This document shows, piece by piece, positions 21,067 through 32,290 of a stretch of DNA of 64,000 nt. The stretch lies in the NCBI GenBank assembly GCA_905221605.1, contig CAJNDS010000268.1, positions 115,133 through 179,132 of the forward strand. Direction: 5' to 3'. The translations under genes and the position numbers were made by a program. Each line of letters begins with the position of its first letter. The stretch's first letter is position 1. The notes under the pieces were generated by a model that was not told the origin of the DNA, made no database searches, and was given only the letters and a program-made list of their open reading frames with translations. Source of the DNA: Symbiodinium natans (Eukaryota; Sar; Dinophyceae; Suessiales; Symbiodiniaceae).

Positions 21067-22180
21067 AGGGTTCAATGTAAAGTCAAGGTGGCGGGGTTTG
21101 AGCTTAGGGTTTTCATTGGTGACGAAGCCATCCATTCAAGGTTCAGAAGGTTGTCGCCCTGTCCCAGATAAAAGTAGTTGTCAGCAAGTTGTGGTATTTG
21201 GGCATTTAACCTTCCAAATTATCTTTGACCCTGCCTTAAGAGCCCCACAACTAGCCCGAAGCCCTAAATCACTCGCCCCTAACCCTAAACCCTAAACCTC
21301 CGTTAGAGAGGGAGTGGTTGCTAGGGGACCCACAATCAACGCGATCAAGGGCTGCACGTGGGGCTGCACTCAAGCGTAGACTTCATCAGCACTTCCGCGC
21401 CTTTCCAACGAAGCATCGGTCAATGTCGTCTTTCGATAAACCCGAACTAGGACCCGGAGTAGGCCCTGTTTTGGTTTAGGGGTTGGGGTTCCCTTATAAT
21501 CCCCTTAAACCCAAAGAGGGCACCCTTTTTCTTCCTAGATGAAAGAGGGTCCAGTCAACCGGTCTCTGTTGTAGTATGTCAGCGGCCTCCTTCTGGCTGA
21601 GGGTAACTGCCACATAGGCGCAGGACTAACCTCATCGTCCGCGGCTGGGCGTTTGCCTCTAAAGCCCTGGCGTTTGGGGTTTAGGGTTTAGGGTTTAGGG
21701 TTTCGGGTTTAGGTTTAGGGTTTGGGGTTTGGGGTTTAGGGGCGTGTCGGAGGGAGGGGGACAACTGAGGGCATCAGTTTTAGAGTTCAGGGCTTGAGGT
21801 CTACTTACTGGTAGACAAGCCCCAGCAGGTTTCCCCGTGGCAGTGACATCCCAAAGGTTGAGTCCCCATTGGCTTGAATTTCTGTGGGCCCGGCACGCCT
21901 CTAGTTAAAACCCTGTTCAACCCCCAAACCCAAGGTCCTAACATGAGACAAGTTTCAGTATTCGAGGGCCCCCAAATACACCCCAGACTTTTCGTGAGTA
22001 CTGCCTGGGACGCCATCGTCACCTCGCCAGATGAGGCTTGCATTGCAGGTTGAGACTGGCAACCTCATGTGGCAAACCCTAAATAAACCCTGAACCCTAA
22101 ACCCTAACCCCTAAACCCAAAACTCTGAACTCTGCGCCTCACCCTAAACCCTAACCCTAAACCCTAAACCCTAAACCCAG

Positions 22181-22258
22181 ATGGTGAGCGAAACGCCCGA
22201 GACGGCGCATCCCGTTGCCGTGAATGCCTTCGACAGGCACTTCGCGTGGTTTCAGGGC
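22181..22258 (+). pseudogene. Coding-like fragment
   Basis: ATG followed by 26 protein-like codons (MVSETPETAHPVAVNAFDRH and on), preceded by CCCTAAA repeats and running into TTTAGGG-like sequence. Not identified. Confidence 0.3.
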
Positions 22259-22597
22259 TTAGGGTTAGGTTTAGGCTCGAGTTTCAGGGGTGTAGGGTTC
22301 ATGGATGGGACCTGAAACCCTGCACCCTCGGCGCCGAGAGCGATACCCTACACCCTATACCCCCTATAAGTGAGGAATTCCTTGAAGAGTGCATTTCAGC
22401 TAGGCCGGGCTCAAATTTGTTTTGAAGCCCAGTACGCTGGCACTTCGTCATACTGTTTCCAATATGTTCTCAATAAAGTTGATGCTCAGGCCCAAAAAGG
22501 GATTGTACCCTAAACCCCAACTAACGTCTTGCCTCTGGATGTACCTCGACGCCTAGAAGCGGCAACCTTCCTACTTAGGGATTAGGGTCGAGGATTT

Positions 22598-22741
22598 GTC
22601 TGAGGGTAGTTTCACGGGCCCTTAGTATGGTTCCTAGCCGCCTTTAATGGGTTCTGAAGTATGGGCCCGTTTTTTTTTTGTATAGGGCATATAAGGGGGT
22701 ACCCTTTGAAGGGTTAAGGGACCATGTAATTACCCTCAGAC
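22598..22741 (+). mobile_element. M2 MITE-like element, reference copy
   Basis: Ends GTCTGAGGGTAGTTTCA and TAATTACCCTCAGAC are inverted over about 17 bp. The body reads GTATGGTTCCTAGCC, GGGTTCTGAAGTATGGGCCC, GGCATATAAGGGGGTACCC, AAGGGACCATG. About 144 bp and uninterrupted, so it is useful for judging insertions in the other copies. Confidence 0.7.
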
Positions 22742-22819
22742 TTAGGGAATAAGGGTGAATTCTGCATGTGTGCATCCTCGACATTTTACATTCGCGTGGT
22801 CATGAAGGCAGAAACTGGG

Positions 22820-22897
22820 TTTTGGAGTACTACACTTTGTGTTTCTATTATAGCTGCTTATACCTAAAAAGTATATATTTTCCAGGGTCTACTCCAA
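22820..22897 (+). mobile_element. M3 MITE-like element
   Basis: TTTTGGAGTACTACACTTT at the left, GGGTCTACTCCAAGG at the right, with CTTATACCTAAAAAGTATA inside. It lies only about 80 bp from an M2 copy. Confidence 0.6.
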
Positions 22898-23087
22898 GGT
22901 AGGGGAAATTGTCATTGTAGAAACAACGGTAGTATGGAGCCGTCGAGTACATCGCAAACATCTGGGCTGAACTCTTAGCACCCTGAGCCTAAGCCCAGGG
23001 TTTTTAGGATTTTGGTTTTTTTCATGACCTTACATATCAGGAAACTCCCAGACACTGAGTCCCCACCAGAGAAAGGGTGCCTCCCTG

Positions 23088-23158
23088 AGCACGGCCGCCA
23101 GGCTCACGCGCGTTCATGGCCAGATCTACAAGCAGCTGGAGAAGCAGGACCTCGACCC
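23088..23158 (+). pseudogene. Coding-like fragment
   Basis: An open stretch of about 23 codons (STAARLTRVHGQIYKQLEKQ and on) that ends in a CCCTAAA array. The sequence is helix-like and charged. Not identified. Confidence 0.3.
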
Positions 23159-23289
23159 TAAACCCTAAACCCTAAACCCTAAGCCCTAAACCCTAAACCC
23201 TAAGCCGTAAGCCCTAAGCCCTAAGCCTCAAGCCCTAAACCAGAACCCCAGAAGCCTTAAAACGGTTCTTATACGCCTGGAACCTTCAC

Positions 23290-23400
23290 TTGGTAGCGAA
23301 GTGGTACCCTTTCCCCTTGTTGGGGTGCAAGGTTCCCTTATAAAGTAACCAACCCCAAAAAAGGGGTGCCCTTATCTTAATATGGTTACTGGGCAATCAA
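23290..23400 (+). mobile_element. M1 MITE-like element, copy C (uninterrupted)
   Basis: Left TTGGTAGCGAAGTGGTACCC, right GGTTACTGGGCAATCAAG. The interior reads GGTTCCCTTATAAAGTAACC without interruption. This is the reference for the telomeric insertion in copy B. Confidence 0.65.
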
Positions 23401-23463
23401 GCACCCCTAAACCCCTAACCCTAAACCCTAAACCCTCTCTATCATAATGAATTTAAACCCTAA

Positions 23464-24091
23464 TTCAAAAGTGGGCACCGGTGATTTTCGGCCTCAAAAG
23501 TGGGCAACGGTGACTTTCCTGGCCTCAAAAGTGGGCAACGGTGACTTTCCTGGCCTCAAAAGTGGGCAACGGTGACTTTCTGGCCTCAAAAGTGGGCAAC
23601 GGTGACTTTCCCGGCCTCAAAAGTGGGCAACGGTGATGTTCCTGGCCTCAAAAGTGGGCAACGGTGACTTTCCTGGCCTCAAAAGTGGGCAACGGTGACT
23701 TTCCGGGCCTCAAAAGTGGGCAACGGTGACTTTCCGGGCCTCAAAAGTGGGCAACGGTGACTTTCCTGGCCTCAAAAGTGGGCAACGGTGACTTTCCTGG
23801 CCTCAAAAGTGGGCAACGGTGACTTTCGGCCTCAAAAGTGGGCAACGGTGACTTTCCGGGCCTCAAAAGTGGGCAACGGTGACTTTCCGGGCCTCAAAAG
23901 TGGGCAACGGTGACTTTCCGGGCCTCAAAAGTGGGCAACGGTGACTTTCGGCCTCAAAAGTGGGCAACGACTTTCGGCCTCAAAAGTGGGCAACGGTGAC
24001 TTTCCGGGCCTCAAAAGTGGGCAACGGTGACTTTCCTGCCTCAAAAGTGGGCAACGGTGAATTTCGGCTTCAAAAGTGGGCAATGGTGAAT
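23464..24091 (+). repeat. Minisatellite, 21 copies of a unit of about 30 bp
   Basis: Unit CAAAAGTGGGCAACGGTGAC followed by TTTCC-GGCCT. I count 21 occurrences of AAAAGTGGGCA. Spacing alternates among roughly 25-31 bp through small differences in the TTTCC/TTTCCGGG/TTTCCTGG joint. The units are contiguous with no unique spacers, so this is not a CRISPR array. ORFs of 66 and 101 residues on the two strands are by-products. Confidence 0.95.
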
Positions 24092-24095
24092 TTCC

Positions 24096-24190
24096 TTTTC
24101 TCTGAGTTTTTTCAAGGTTTTTCAAGGTTTTTCAGAGGTTTTCAATGTTTTTCAAGGTTTTTCAATGTTTTTCAGGATGTTTCAGGGCTT
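24096..24190 (+). repeat. TTTTTCAAGG dodecamer-type repeat
   Basis: About eight degenerate copies of a TTTTTCAAGGT / TTTTTCAATGT unit, directly following the minisatellite. Confidence 0.8.
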
Positions 24191-24944
24191 TTAACCCTCA
24201 ATTCTGATGAAGGGCAGCCCCCGCGACCTTTGCACAGCCTAGTTTTGGTCAAGGGGGTGTCGTAGTTTTCAATTTTAAAGGCAAAATAGTCTTCGGAGAC
24301 GCCCCCTGGCCTCAAACTCCGACCCCCCCTTGGGAGGGAAAGTTTGCCTCCAAAAACACCCCAAATGAGGGGGATCCCAGGATCGGCCCGGGTCCCTATT
24401 TAAAATGCGATTTTTTAGTACTGAAATCGACGGTTCTGGGTGGCCTCGTTTTCTGGGTTTTTGACCACGAGCCTTCACCGATAGGGGCTTCTAGTCCGTA
24501 GGGTTTAGGGCCCTAAGCATAAAGGGCCTGTTGTGGGCCTTAGATTAGATTTCGGGTTTTGGGTCCGTTAAAAACTAACTACTGGGAATGTATTGAGTGA
24601 ACTTTGTATTTTCTCAATGTTATGGGTTTCTTGGGTGGGTGGGTTTTTTTCCAACGCTTGACAAGCTGCTTGACTAGTGCATGCTCGGACTTGAGATGCT
24701 GAACCCTAAACCCTAAACCCAAAACCCTAAACCTTAGTGGGACGTCCCCCCCTGGAGAGAGCAGGAGATGCTGATCGCCCACCTTCTGCGGGATGGGGAA
24801 GGTCTTAACACAGCCGGCTGCCCATCAGGGTTTAGGGTTTAGTGTTTAGGGTTGAGGGTTTAGGGTTTTAGGCTTCCGGGCAGATTCTTGGCCTTAAGCA
24901 CGAAAGCTCCGAGTGCTGTTGCAAGCTCCACGTGGTTTATTACT

Positions 24945-25047
24945 AATTTGCTTAAGAACCCCCCAAAAAATCAAAAGAACATTGATATTCCCCGACATTA
25001 CCTTATAAGGAAAATATTTTTTGCTTTTTGGGGGTTCTTAAGCAATT
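24945..25047 (+). mobile_element. M4 MITE-like element, best copy
   Basis: Termini AATTTGCTTAAGAACCCCCC and GGGGGTTCTTAAGCAATT are nearly perfect inverted repeats of about 18 bp. AT-rich interior of about 65 bp with CCTTATAAGG. About 103 bp in all; no coding capacity. Related copies at 11.9 and 19.4 kb. Confidence 0.7.
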
Positions 25048-25072
25048 CGTTTTTGCCTTCATACACTAGCCA

Positions 25073-25162
25073 GTGGCTGAGGCCTTCAACGCCAAAGTGC
25101 CCACCCCGCAGGGAAAGACGCAGCAGCCGCAGCCGCAGCCGCAGCAGCGGTCGCAGCAGTGA
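25073..25162 (+). pseudogene. Coding-like fragment with a stop codon
   Basis: Twenty-nine codons (VAEAFNAKVPTPQGKTQQPQ and on, ending in a Q/P-rich tail) followed by TGA. It looks like the C-terminal end of a real protein. It starts about 25 bp after an M4 element. Gln/Pro repeats come from CAGCCG units. Not identified. Confidence 0.35.
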
Positions 25163-25476
25163 AACAGTAAGATACAGTAAGCCCTGGAGGCCCTAAACCC
25201 CAATCCAGCAAAAGCAGCAGCACCATTGAAACCTTAAACCCGAAACCCCTAAACCCTAAACCCTAAACCCTAAACCCTAATTACAACCAGCAGAAGCAGC
25301 AGCAGCCCTCGCCCGGATCTTGCTGCCAGACAGGCTCGATGAGTCAGGTCTCATGAGCCTTGCCATCCTACTTGTCCCGCATGGACCCTAACCCCTAGAA
25401 CCCTAGATCCTAAATCCTAAGCCCTAAGCCCTAAACCCCAAGCCCTAAACCCTAAGCCCTAACTGAGGGTCCCTTT

Positions 25477-25940
25477 TTGAGGGGGGAGTACTTATTATGG
25501 TACTGCCGGACCCAACAAGGGGCCGTACTAGAGAGATCTGCCCATATCCGAGTCGCTAATCTTCCCAATGGCATGCATGTGTGTGCGTGCGTATGTAGTG
25601 CGTGTGCAACGCAATGTGCGAGTAAAAAGAAGCTGTGTAATGTAGCTGCAATGAAAGTTTACCGCAACTGCACAACTGTAGGGTGCACAAAGTGTCATGT
25701 AAATTGTAAATGTAGCGTAGTGATACCAACGCACCCGAACGCCTTTGAATGTAACGCATCCAATGAATGGGGACGGAACACATGCATGCTTGCACGCATG
25801 CAATGTGATTCATGAGTCCTTGTGCTGCGGCTTGTTATTGGATGCGATGTCGTGGTACGGCGTGCATTATGTTATGCTATACACATGAGCTTTGACCCGC
25901 TTATCGCACAGATGCGACACCTGCGCGCAACGCTTGATGG
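25477..25940. other. Heptamer-free block of unusual composition, Cys-rich ORF
   Basis: About 460 bp with no telomeric units, rich in TGCATG, GTGTGCG and TGTAA motifs. On the plus strand an ORF at 25477-25815 (112 residues) has about 16 cysteines. Because GT/GC-rich repeats translate as Cys/Val, and both strands carry overlapping ORFs, I do not call it a gene. Not recognised as any known element. Confidence 0.4.
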
Positions 25941-25945
25941 AGTCG

Positions 25946-26100
25946 CCCCCCCACCCCCCCCCCCCCCCCCCCCCCCCACCCCCCCCCCCACCCCCCCCAC
26001 CCCCCCCCACCCCCCCCCCCCCCCCCACCCCCCCCCCACCCGCCCCCCCACCCCCCCCCACCCCGCCGACCCCTCCCCCCCCATCCATCCCCCCCGCACC
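25946..26100. repeat. Poly-C tract with scattered A
   Basis: About 150 bp of C runs (5-20 long) separated by single A, occasionally G or T. Poly-Pro and poly-Gly ORFs on the two strands derive from it. The G-rich complementary strand could form quadruplexes. Confidence 0.95.
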
Positions 26101-26284
26101 CTCCAATCAAGGAAGAGGCCCCCAAACACGAACCCCCAATTCTGAGAAGTCCTGCCAGTTGTGGGGTCCTGATAATGACGTTTAAACACCTCTAAGAGCT
26201 CCTTCCTCCCATTAAGGCAGACACTAATTTTTGTTTTAAAGCCTGTAGCCCTAGGTTGGGTTCGGACACTTCGGGTTCGGTGTA

Positions 26285-26441
26285 TCAGGGTAGTTTCATG
26301 GAAGGGGGACCCTTGATGTGGTCCCTTACCCCATTCAAGGGGGTTCTGATGTATGGGCCCTGCATGAATTTGTAGAGGGCATATAAGGAGTATATAAGGG
26401 GTATCCTTTTAAGGGCCCATGCTACCGAACCATGTACCTTT
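26285..26441 (+). mobile_element. M2 MITE-like element
   Basis: Left ATCAGGGTAGTTTCATGG, core GGGTTCTGATGTATGGGCCC and GGAGTATATAAGGGGTATCC, right AACCATGTACCTTTGG, a degraded terminus. Uninterrupted. Confidence 0.6.
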
Positions 26442-27141
26442 GGTCGCTATCCGATTCCACGCCCGGCCAGGCGCACGAGTGAAGGCCTGCCAGGAAGCGT
26501 GCCCGAAGTGCATGTGCCTGTTGGGGCGGCTCAGCCCCATTTCCGCATCCTCACATGCTCTTTACAGGAGTCTAAGGTTTAGGGTTTAGGGTTTAGGCTT
26601 TAGGGTTTAGGGTTTAGGGTTTAGGGTTTGGAAGCGTTCAGGATTCCCGGCTGGTTGTCTGACTTTCGGGCACCGTGCATGCAGGAATCTGTCCGAGGCA
26701 GACACTGTCCCAGGGCCCCGAATCCCCTTATCTTCCTTCAGCCCCAAAACCTGAAGCCTACCCAATTCCTGTAGGGTTTAGGGTTTAGCGTTTAGGGTTT
26801 GGGGTTTAGGGTTTGGGGTTTGGGGTTTAGGGTTTAGGGCTACTACGCCCCAATTCCTGGGGCCCAGAATGCTATCCGTAAACCCGACACCTCAACAGGG
26901 GGCCCCACGGAATCGAAGAACGCCTGAGATTTCACTGGGACGCGCACCGGACCCGAGCAGAAGGATCCTAACCCTAAACCACAAACCTAAACCCTAAACC
27001 CTGAACCCTGAACCCTGAACCCTAAACCGCGGTGCTTGTCCTGAAGGACAGGCTCGTGTCACCCTCGGATGCCCACCAGGGCCCAGGATCAGCTCCTGAA
27101 GCTTTTCCTAGTTTCCAGGTTTAGGGTTTAGGTTTAGGGTT

Positions 27142-27405
27142 AGGCTTTCGGCTTTCGGCTTTGGGCTTTAGGCTTTAGGCTTTCGGCTTTCGGCTTTAGG
27201 CTTTCGGCTTTCGGCTTTAGGCTTTAGGCTTTAGGCTTTGGGCTTTGGGCTTTAGGCTTTAGGCTTTAGGCTTTCGGCTTTCGGCTTTCGGCTTTAGGCT
27301 TTAGGCTTTCGGCTTTCGGCTTTCGGCTTTAGGCTTTAGGCTTCAGGCTTCAGGCTTCAGGCTTTAGGCTTTAGGCTTTAGGCTTTAGGCTTTAGGCTTT
27401 AGAGG
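27142..27405 (+). repeat. TTTAGGC / TTTCGGC variant heptamer array
   Basis: About 37 consecutive heptamers in which the last base is C instead of G and the fourth base is A, C or G. Variants come in short blocks (two or three TTTCGGC, two or three TTTAGGC, three TTCAGGC, six TTTAGGC at the end), as expected from repeated local duplication and not from telomerase copying one template. Confidence 0.95.
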
Positions 27406-27530
27406 GCTTAAACTTTATACCCAAGCCCCAAAGCCTAAACACCCTAAACCCTGAACCCTGGTCCCGCATTAAGAACTCTAAAACATCGGAGTTCCTCTGA
27501 ACCAGCATGATAACCCTAAACCTCGGCGGC

Positions 27531-27578
27531 CCCAGTGGTGCCCTTTTTTGGGGTCAAGGTTCCCTTCTAAAGTAGCCC
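27531..27578 (+). mobile_element. M1 MITE-like element, left part only
   Basis: CCCAGTGGTGCCC and GGGGTCAAGGTTCCCTTCTAAAGTAGCC in two pieces match the left half of M1. It is cut at AAAGTAGCC, after which CCCTAAA-type sequence begins. The right half is missing. Confidence 0.5.
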
Positions 27579-28315
27579 TAAACTTCCTAAACCCTAAACC
27601 CTAAACCCTAAACCCTAAACCCTAAACCCTAAACCCAAAGCTTTGAGGGATTTCCAGACTGATCCGGTAGCTTTGGGCATCCGCTGTGATTTCTGCAGCT
27701 GAAGGGATGTTCTGCAAGGAATCTATCTGTCAGTCTGAGCCTAGGGCTCTAGGGTCTTAAGGTAACCCTAAACCCTCAACCCTCAACCCTAAACCCTGAA
27801 GAGTTCGGAGGCGGGGGTTTCAGTTTTAGGGTTTGCAGGTTTTTGCCGGGTCCTAAACCCTTGCGGTAAACCCTAGCCGGTGAAAAACGTGTCCCATGGT
27901 CCTTCCGAAAGGAACATTGAGCCGCCTGTGGCATCCGGGCCCAAAAGCCCTTAACGAACCCCAAGACCGATTAGGGTTCAGGGTTTAGGGTGTGGGGTTT
28001 AGGGTTTAGGGTTTGGGGCATTTAGGGTTTAGGGTTTGGGGTTGCAGTCTTGTGGCTCAGAGTCCCAGAGCTTGCGTTCGGATGTACTTTGTGTTGATGC
28101 AGATGGTTACATCTCGAAAGCATGGTCGTTTTGGGTTTAGGGTTTAGGGTTTAGGGTTTTTAAGGCGGCCCCGCTTATTTAGGGTACCCAAATTGAGAAC
28201 TGACCGGATGAACATCCCATGTCTGCATGTAGTTTCAGCCCTGAACCCCTATACTTCAGACGCCTACCGGGGAGTGGCGCAAAAAGTCAGCTGGTGGCCG
28301 AGACCCTAGAAATAG

Positions 28316-28427
28316 GGAGCCCAGTGGCGCCCTTGCCCCGCTTTTTTGGTTCAAGGTTCCCTCGTAAAGCAACCAACTCACAAAATACAGGGTGCCCATA
28401 GTGTGATATGGTTACTTGGCAACCAAG
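28316..28427 (+). mobile_element. M1 MITE-like element, copy D
   Basis: GGGAGCCCAGTGGCGCCC at the left, GGTTCAAGGTTCCC and AAAGCAACCAAC inside, GATATGGTTACTTGGCAACC at the right. Uninterrupted, with diverged termini. Confidence 0.55.
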
Positions 28428-29434
28428 AGACTCAAACCCTAACCTGATTTGGGGCTGGCTAAGGATGTGGTGGAGAGCTGAAAACCCCCAATGACCTTGT
28501 AAGCCCTGATCAGAAGCCTGTTACGTTTGGGACTTTGGAACCCCCAGAAAGCAATTCTTAAACCACCCTAAACCACAAGTAAAGTTTGCAAAGCCTGTAA
28601 GCCTCATAAGCCCTGTACTTTCACGTGAAACCCTAAATCCTAAACCCTAAACTAGGTACGCTTTTTGTGTTTCTTCCTTTCGTGTGGGCCTGCAACACCT
28701 GACCTGGATGTTCTACCATCCTGGCTGAAGAATCCATGGGCTCCGGGACGTTGTTGAGGGTTCAGGGTTGTCGGGGGTTGGTGGGTCTGAGTCTTGGGGT
28801 GTAGGGTTGTGGGGTCTTAGGGTTTTAGTGTTTAGGGTTTATATGGTTTAGGGTTTAGGGCCAGGAGTCTTTTTATTATGTTTAGGTCTTTGGCTTCGGG
28901 TTCCACCTATGACACCTGCACGAAAAAGGAGTTCGTGCTGGCGTCCGCTGGACAAGCTCAAGGGCACCTATGAACATACCCCTCCCCACAAAGAATCCTA
29001 AACCCTAAACCCCAAGAGCAGCTTATGCTCCCAAAAACCACGGAACCCCACAACCCCAGCATGTGTGTTTCAGCCTGCGTTGGGTGTTAGGGTGGTGTAG
29101 GGAGCGAGCGAGTTTACGGGAAAGGAGAGCATGACCAAGAGATCTCCAAACTGCGCAGGTTTGGGGGTTTAGGGCTTACAACTAATATAGGGCCCTTAAG
29201 AATGGAGCTTTTGGGGTTTATTTTGGTCTACTTATATAGGGACCAACAGGCAACACTATTCGTAATTATTCCAACCCTTTTTGACCCTTGACTTGGGGGG
29301 CTATCGTCGGCTATGGGCCTCTACACAGGCCTTAAGTGTTGGCATCGTAGGCCATTCACGCGGGTGCAGGCTCTGGGCTTCTATTACCCCTAAGTAGGGG
29401 GGCTATCGGCTACAGGCCTCGAGTGTCGGCATCG

Positions 29435-29560
29435 TAGCCCTAAACCCTAAACCCCAAACCCCAAACCCCAAACCCCAAACCCCAAACCCCAAACCCCAAA
29501 CCCCAAACCCCAAACCCCAAACCCCAAACCCCAAACCCTAAACCCTAAACCCTAAACCCT
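29435..29560 (-). repeat. CCCCAAA heptamer array
   Basis: About 12 perfect CCCCAAA units (TTTGGGG on the other strand) flanked on both sides by CCCTAAA units. Clustered variant block. Confidence 0.95.
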
Positions 29561-30235
29561 ACAAGACATCGGCCCCCAAGTGTGGGCCTTGGCGCCATGG
29601 CGTACCGTGGGGCGGTGCCCACGGCTGCACCGAGGGTCCAGCCCCTCCTGGCACCCCGGACGCCCGACACGGCCAGGCGACACTGGAATTGGGGTTTAGG
29701 GTTTAGGGCTAGGGTTTAGGGTTTAGTAATTTAGGGTTTAGGGTTTAGGGTGTAGTGGTGAGGGTGTTAGGTCTCAGTGAACCAGACATATCAGGCTTTC
29801 CTTTTTTAAGGTTCAGGGTTTTGGGGAAGATGGGGCTGTTTGCTTCAAGAGGGTTTAGAGAGTCAGGGCTTGGGCGGGTACCCCAGAAAGCGGGGGTTTA
29901 GGGTTTAGGAATTGGGGTTTAGAGGTTCAGGAGTTCTATAAGGCTGTAGTTTGTAGGCGTTCAGCGTCCGTTTAGGGCGTTTTTCCATGGGGTTCTCCCA
30001 GAACGGCAGGCGCATGTCGCACAAACGTGAGCTGCCTGTGAGCCAGATTGGCGCATCACTTCATATTCCCGGGTTCAGGGTAGTTTTTTTCTGGGTCATT
30101 GTTGAAAACCATTTTGCACTTTTATGAATACTTAAAACCCAGAAAGGAATAAACATGATCAACTAGTACCTCAACAATGGTGCAGATTTGCGTTTCAGAA
30201 GGGGCCCCTTCTCGGAACCCATTGTAAGCACAGCC

Positions 30236-30868
30236 TCAACCCTAAACCCTAAACCCTAAACCCTAAACCCTAAACCCTAAACCCTAAACCCTAAACCCCC
30301 CCCCGACCCAGGGGCCGATCCATACTTCAAGCAACCCGTCAGGGAGCGCGGCTCTGCCTCGCCCGTATCACGCTCGCCGTCCTGGTGCCCCGGCTACAGA
30401 TGTTTGCCCTAACCCTAAACCCTAAACCCTAAACCCTAAACCCTAAACCCTAAACCCTAAACCCTAAACTCTAAACCCTAAACCCTAAACCCTAAACCCC
30501 AAAACTAAACCCTAAACCCTGGAAACAGCATGTCTGTTATGGTGTTGGGACTTGGGGGCGGCGGGAGCGGGGCCCGAAAATCGGTAGGTGCAGATTCGCG
30601 TTCCTTTGCCTTCGCCCTGGGTTTAGGGTTTATGAAGTTTAGTGTTTAGTGTTTAGGGTATAGGGGTTTAGGATTTAGCGGTTTAATTAGGGAGTCCAAA
30701 TGCTCACCAAGCGGCCCAAGAGGCCTTCAGCAAACTGACGTTGGTATCTGGACAATTAGATCCCGTGCGCGAGCATGTGAGCTTCTACCCTAAACCCTAA
30801 ACCCTAAACCCTAAACCCTAAACCCTAAACCCTAAACCCTAAACCCTAAACCCTAAAACCTAAACCGA
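30236..30868 (-). repeat. Three CCCTAAA arrays
   Basis: Minus-orientation arrays at about 30236-30300, 30410-30520 and 30785-30868, separated by spacers that include a coding-like fragment at about 30713. Confidence 0.9.
30713..30787 (+). pseudogene. Coding-like fragment
   Basis: About 25 codons (QAAQEAFSKLTLVSGQLDPV and on) with the look of an amphipathic helix and a following strand. A GTGAGC donor-like hexamer lies near its right end and an AG near its left, so an exon is possible. Enclosed by heptamer-rich DNA. Not identified. Confidence 0.35.
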
Positions 30869-31324
30869 CTACTTGTCACCAGGAGCCGCCACACAGCAAC
30901 AGGAGCATGAATCAAGGTTTGATTGAAGTTGTGGGTCTTCTTTCGCACCGCGAAACTTTACAGATTTTCCATACCGGCGACCCAAGTTATCAATTTTTCC
31001 CGCCCCCTTATAGTCATACGACCTCCCAGTGGCACTGTGGATTTAGGGTTTAGGGTTTGGGGTTTAGGGTTTAGGGTAGTGGATGTTAATCCCATTGAGC
31101 AGAACAGTTCCTTTCTCTGCCCTAGGTCCTAGGTTTCTGTAGCAAAGAGTTCCACATGGAAAGGCGCCAAACAGGGTGCTTAACCCTCATCCCCAAACCC
31201 AAAACCCCGAAACCCTAAACCCCTAACCCCTAAACCCTAAACCCCCAACCGCAAACCCCATACAAGGGGGTAACAACCTTCCGAGACCACAAGGCAGGGT
31301 TCAGAGTTCAGGTTTCAGGGGTTG

Positions 31325-31392
31325 AGGGTTTAGGGTTTAGGGTTTAGGGTTTAGGGTTTAGGGTTTAGGGTTTAGGGTTTAGGGTTTAGGGT
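31325..31392 (+). repeat. TTTAGGG array
   Basis: About nine perfect plus-orientation heptamers. Confidence 0.95.
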
Positions 31393-32169
31393 CGATTGCT
31401 GAGGTCCAATGCTAGCCCAGACGGCACTTTCCCGGCCTCTGGCTCTGTCTGGAGCTCCAGGGCCGAGATTGTACGCTTTCCCAGCCGCGCCCCTGTCACA
31501 ACACCTACTCCTCTGAGCCCCAAACCCTGAACCCTAAACCCTAAACCCTAAACCCCAAACCCTAAACCCTAACCCTAAACCCTAAATCCTAGCCCTACAC
31601 CCCAAGCCCTAGACCCTAAACCCTAAATCCAAGTAGGTCCAGAGTCGGAGCCCTTCAGCTCTTCCTCGGTCTGCGGTGGCCAGTAAGCCTTCAGCTAACC
31701 CTGAACCCCCACCGTGGCTTCGACATACCTTCAAGCTACCCGGAACCCATGCTGTTGGGTTTGGGGGTTTAGGGTTTAGGCTTTGGGGTTTTAGGGTTTA
31801 GGGTTTAGGGTTTAGGGTTTAGGTGTTTAGGGTTTAGGGTTTAGTGTTTAGGGTTTGGGGTTTAGGGCCTTCCTGACCCCGCCTTGCTCTGGGTGTCGAG
31901 AGCCTTCCTCAGTGTCAAGGGTCTTGCGGCAACCCCAAAACCCCAAACCCTAAACCCCAAACGCTAAACCCTAAACCCTAAACCCTTGAGTATGACGTAG
32001 GGTCTGGTTAAGCCCCCTTAGACCCGAAGCCAGAGTAGTCGCAGCTGTATACCCTTTGCCCTTCTTTGGCTTTTAGGGTTTAGGGTTAGGGTTTAGGGTT
32101 CAGGGTTTAGGTTTAAGGTTTGGGGTTATCCTCGGAAACTGGAAACCCCAAACCCTAAACCCCAAACCC

Positions 32170-32290
32170 CAAATCCTACACCCTAAACCCTAAACCCTAA
32201 ACCCTAAACCCCAAACCCCAAACCCCAAACCCCAAACCCCAAACCCCAAACCCCTAACCCCAAACCCCAAACCCCAAACCCCAAACCCCA
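32170..32290 (-). repeat. CCCTAAA passing into CCCCAAA
   Basis: Normal heptamers followed by about ten CCCCAAA units, the same clustered variant as at 29.4 kb. Confidence 0.9.

Noticed and set aside
23464-24091. CRISPR array
   Set aside because: Units of about 30 bp are contiguous with no unique spacers, and no cas-like gene is near; it is a minisatellite.
25822-26189. Pro-rich and Gly-rich ORFs on both strands
   Set aside because: They translate a poly-C/poly-G tract and contain no other information.
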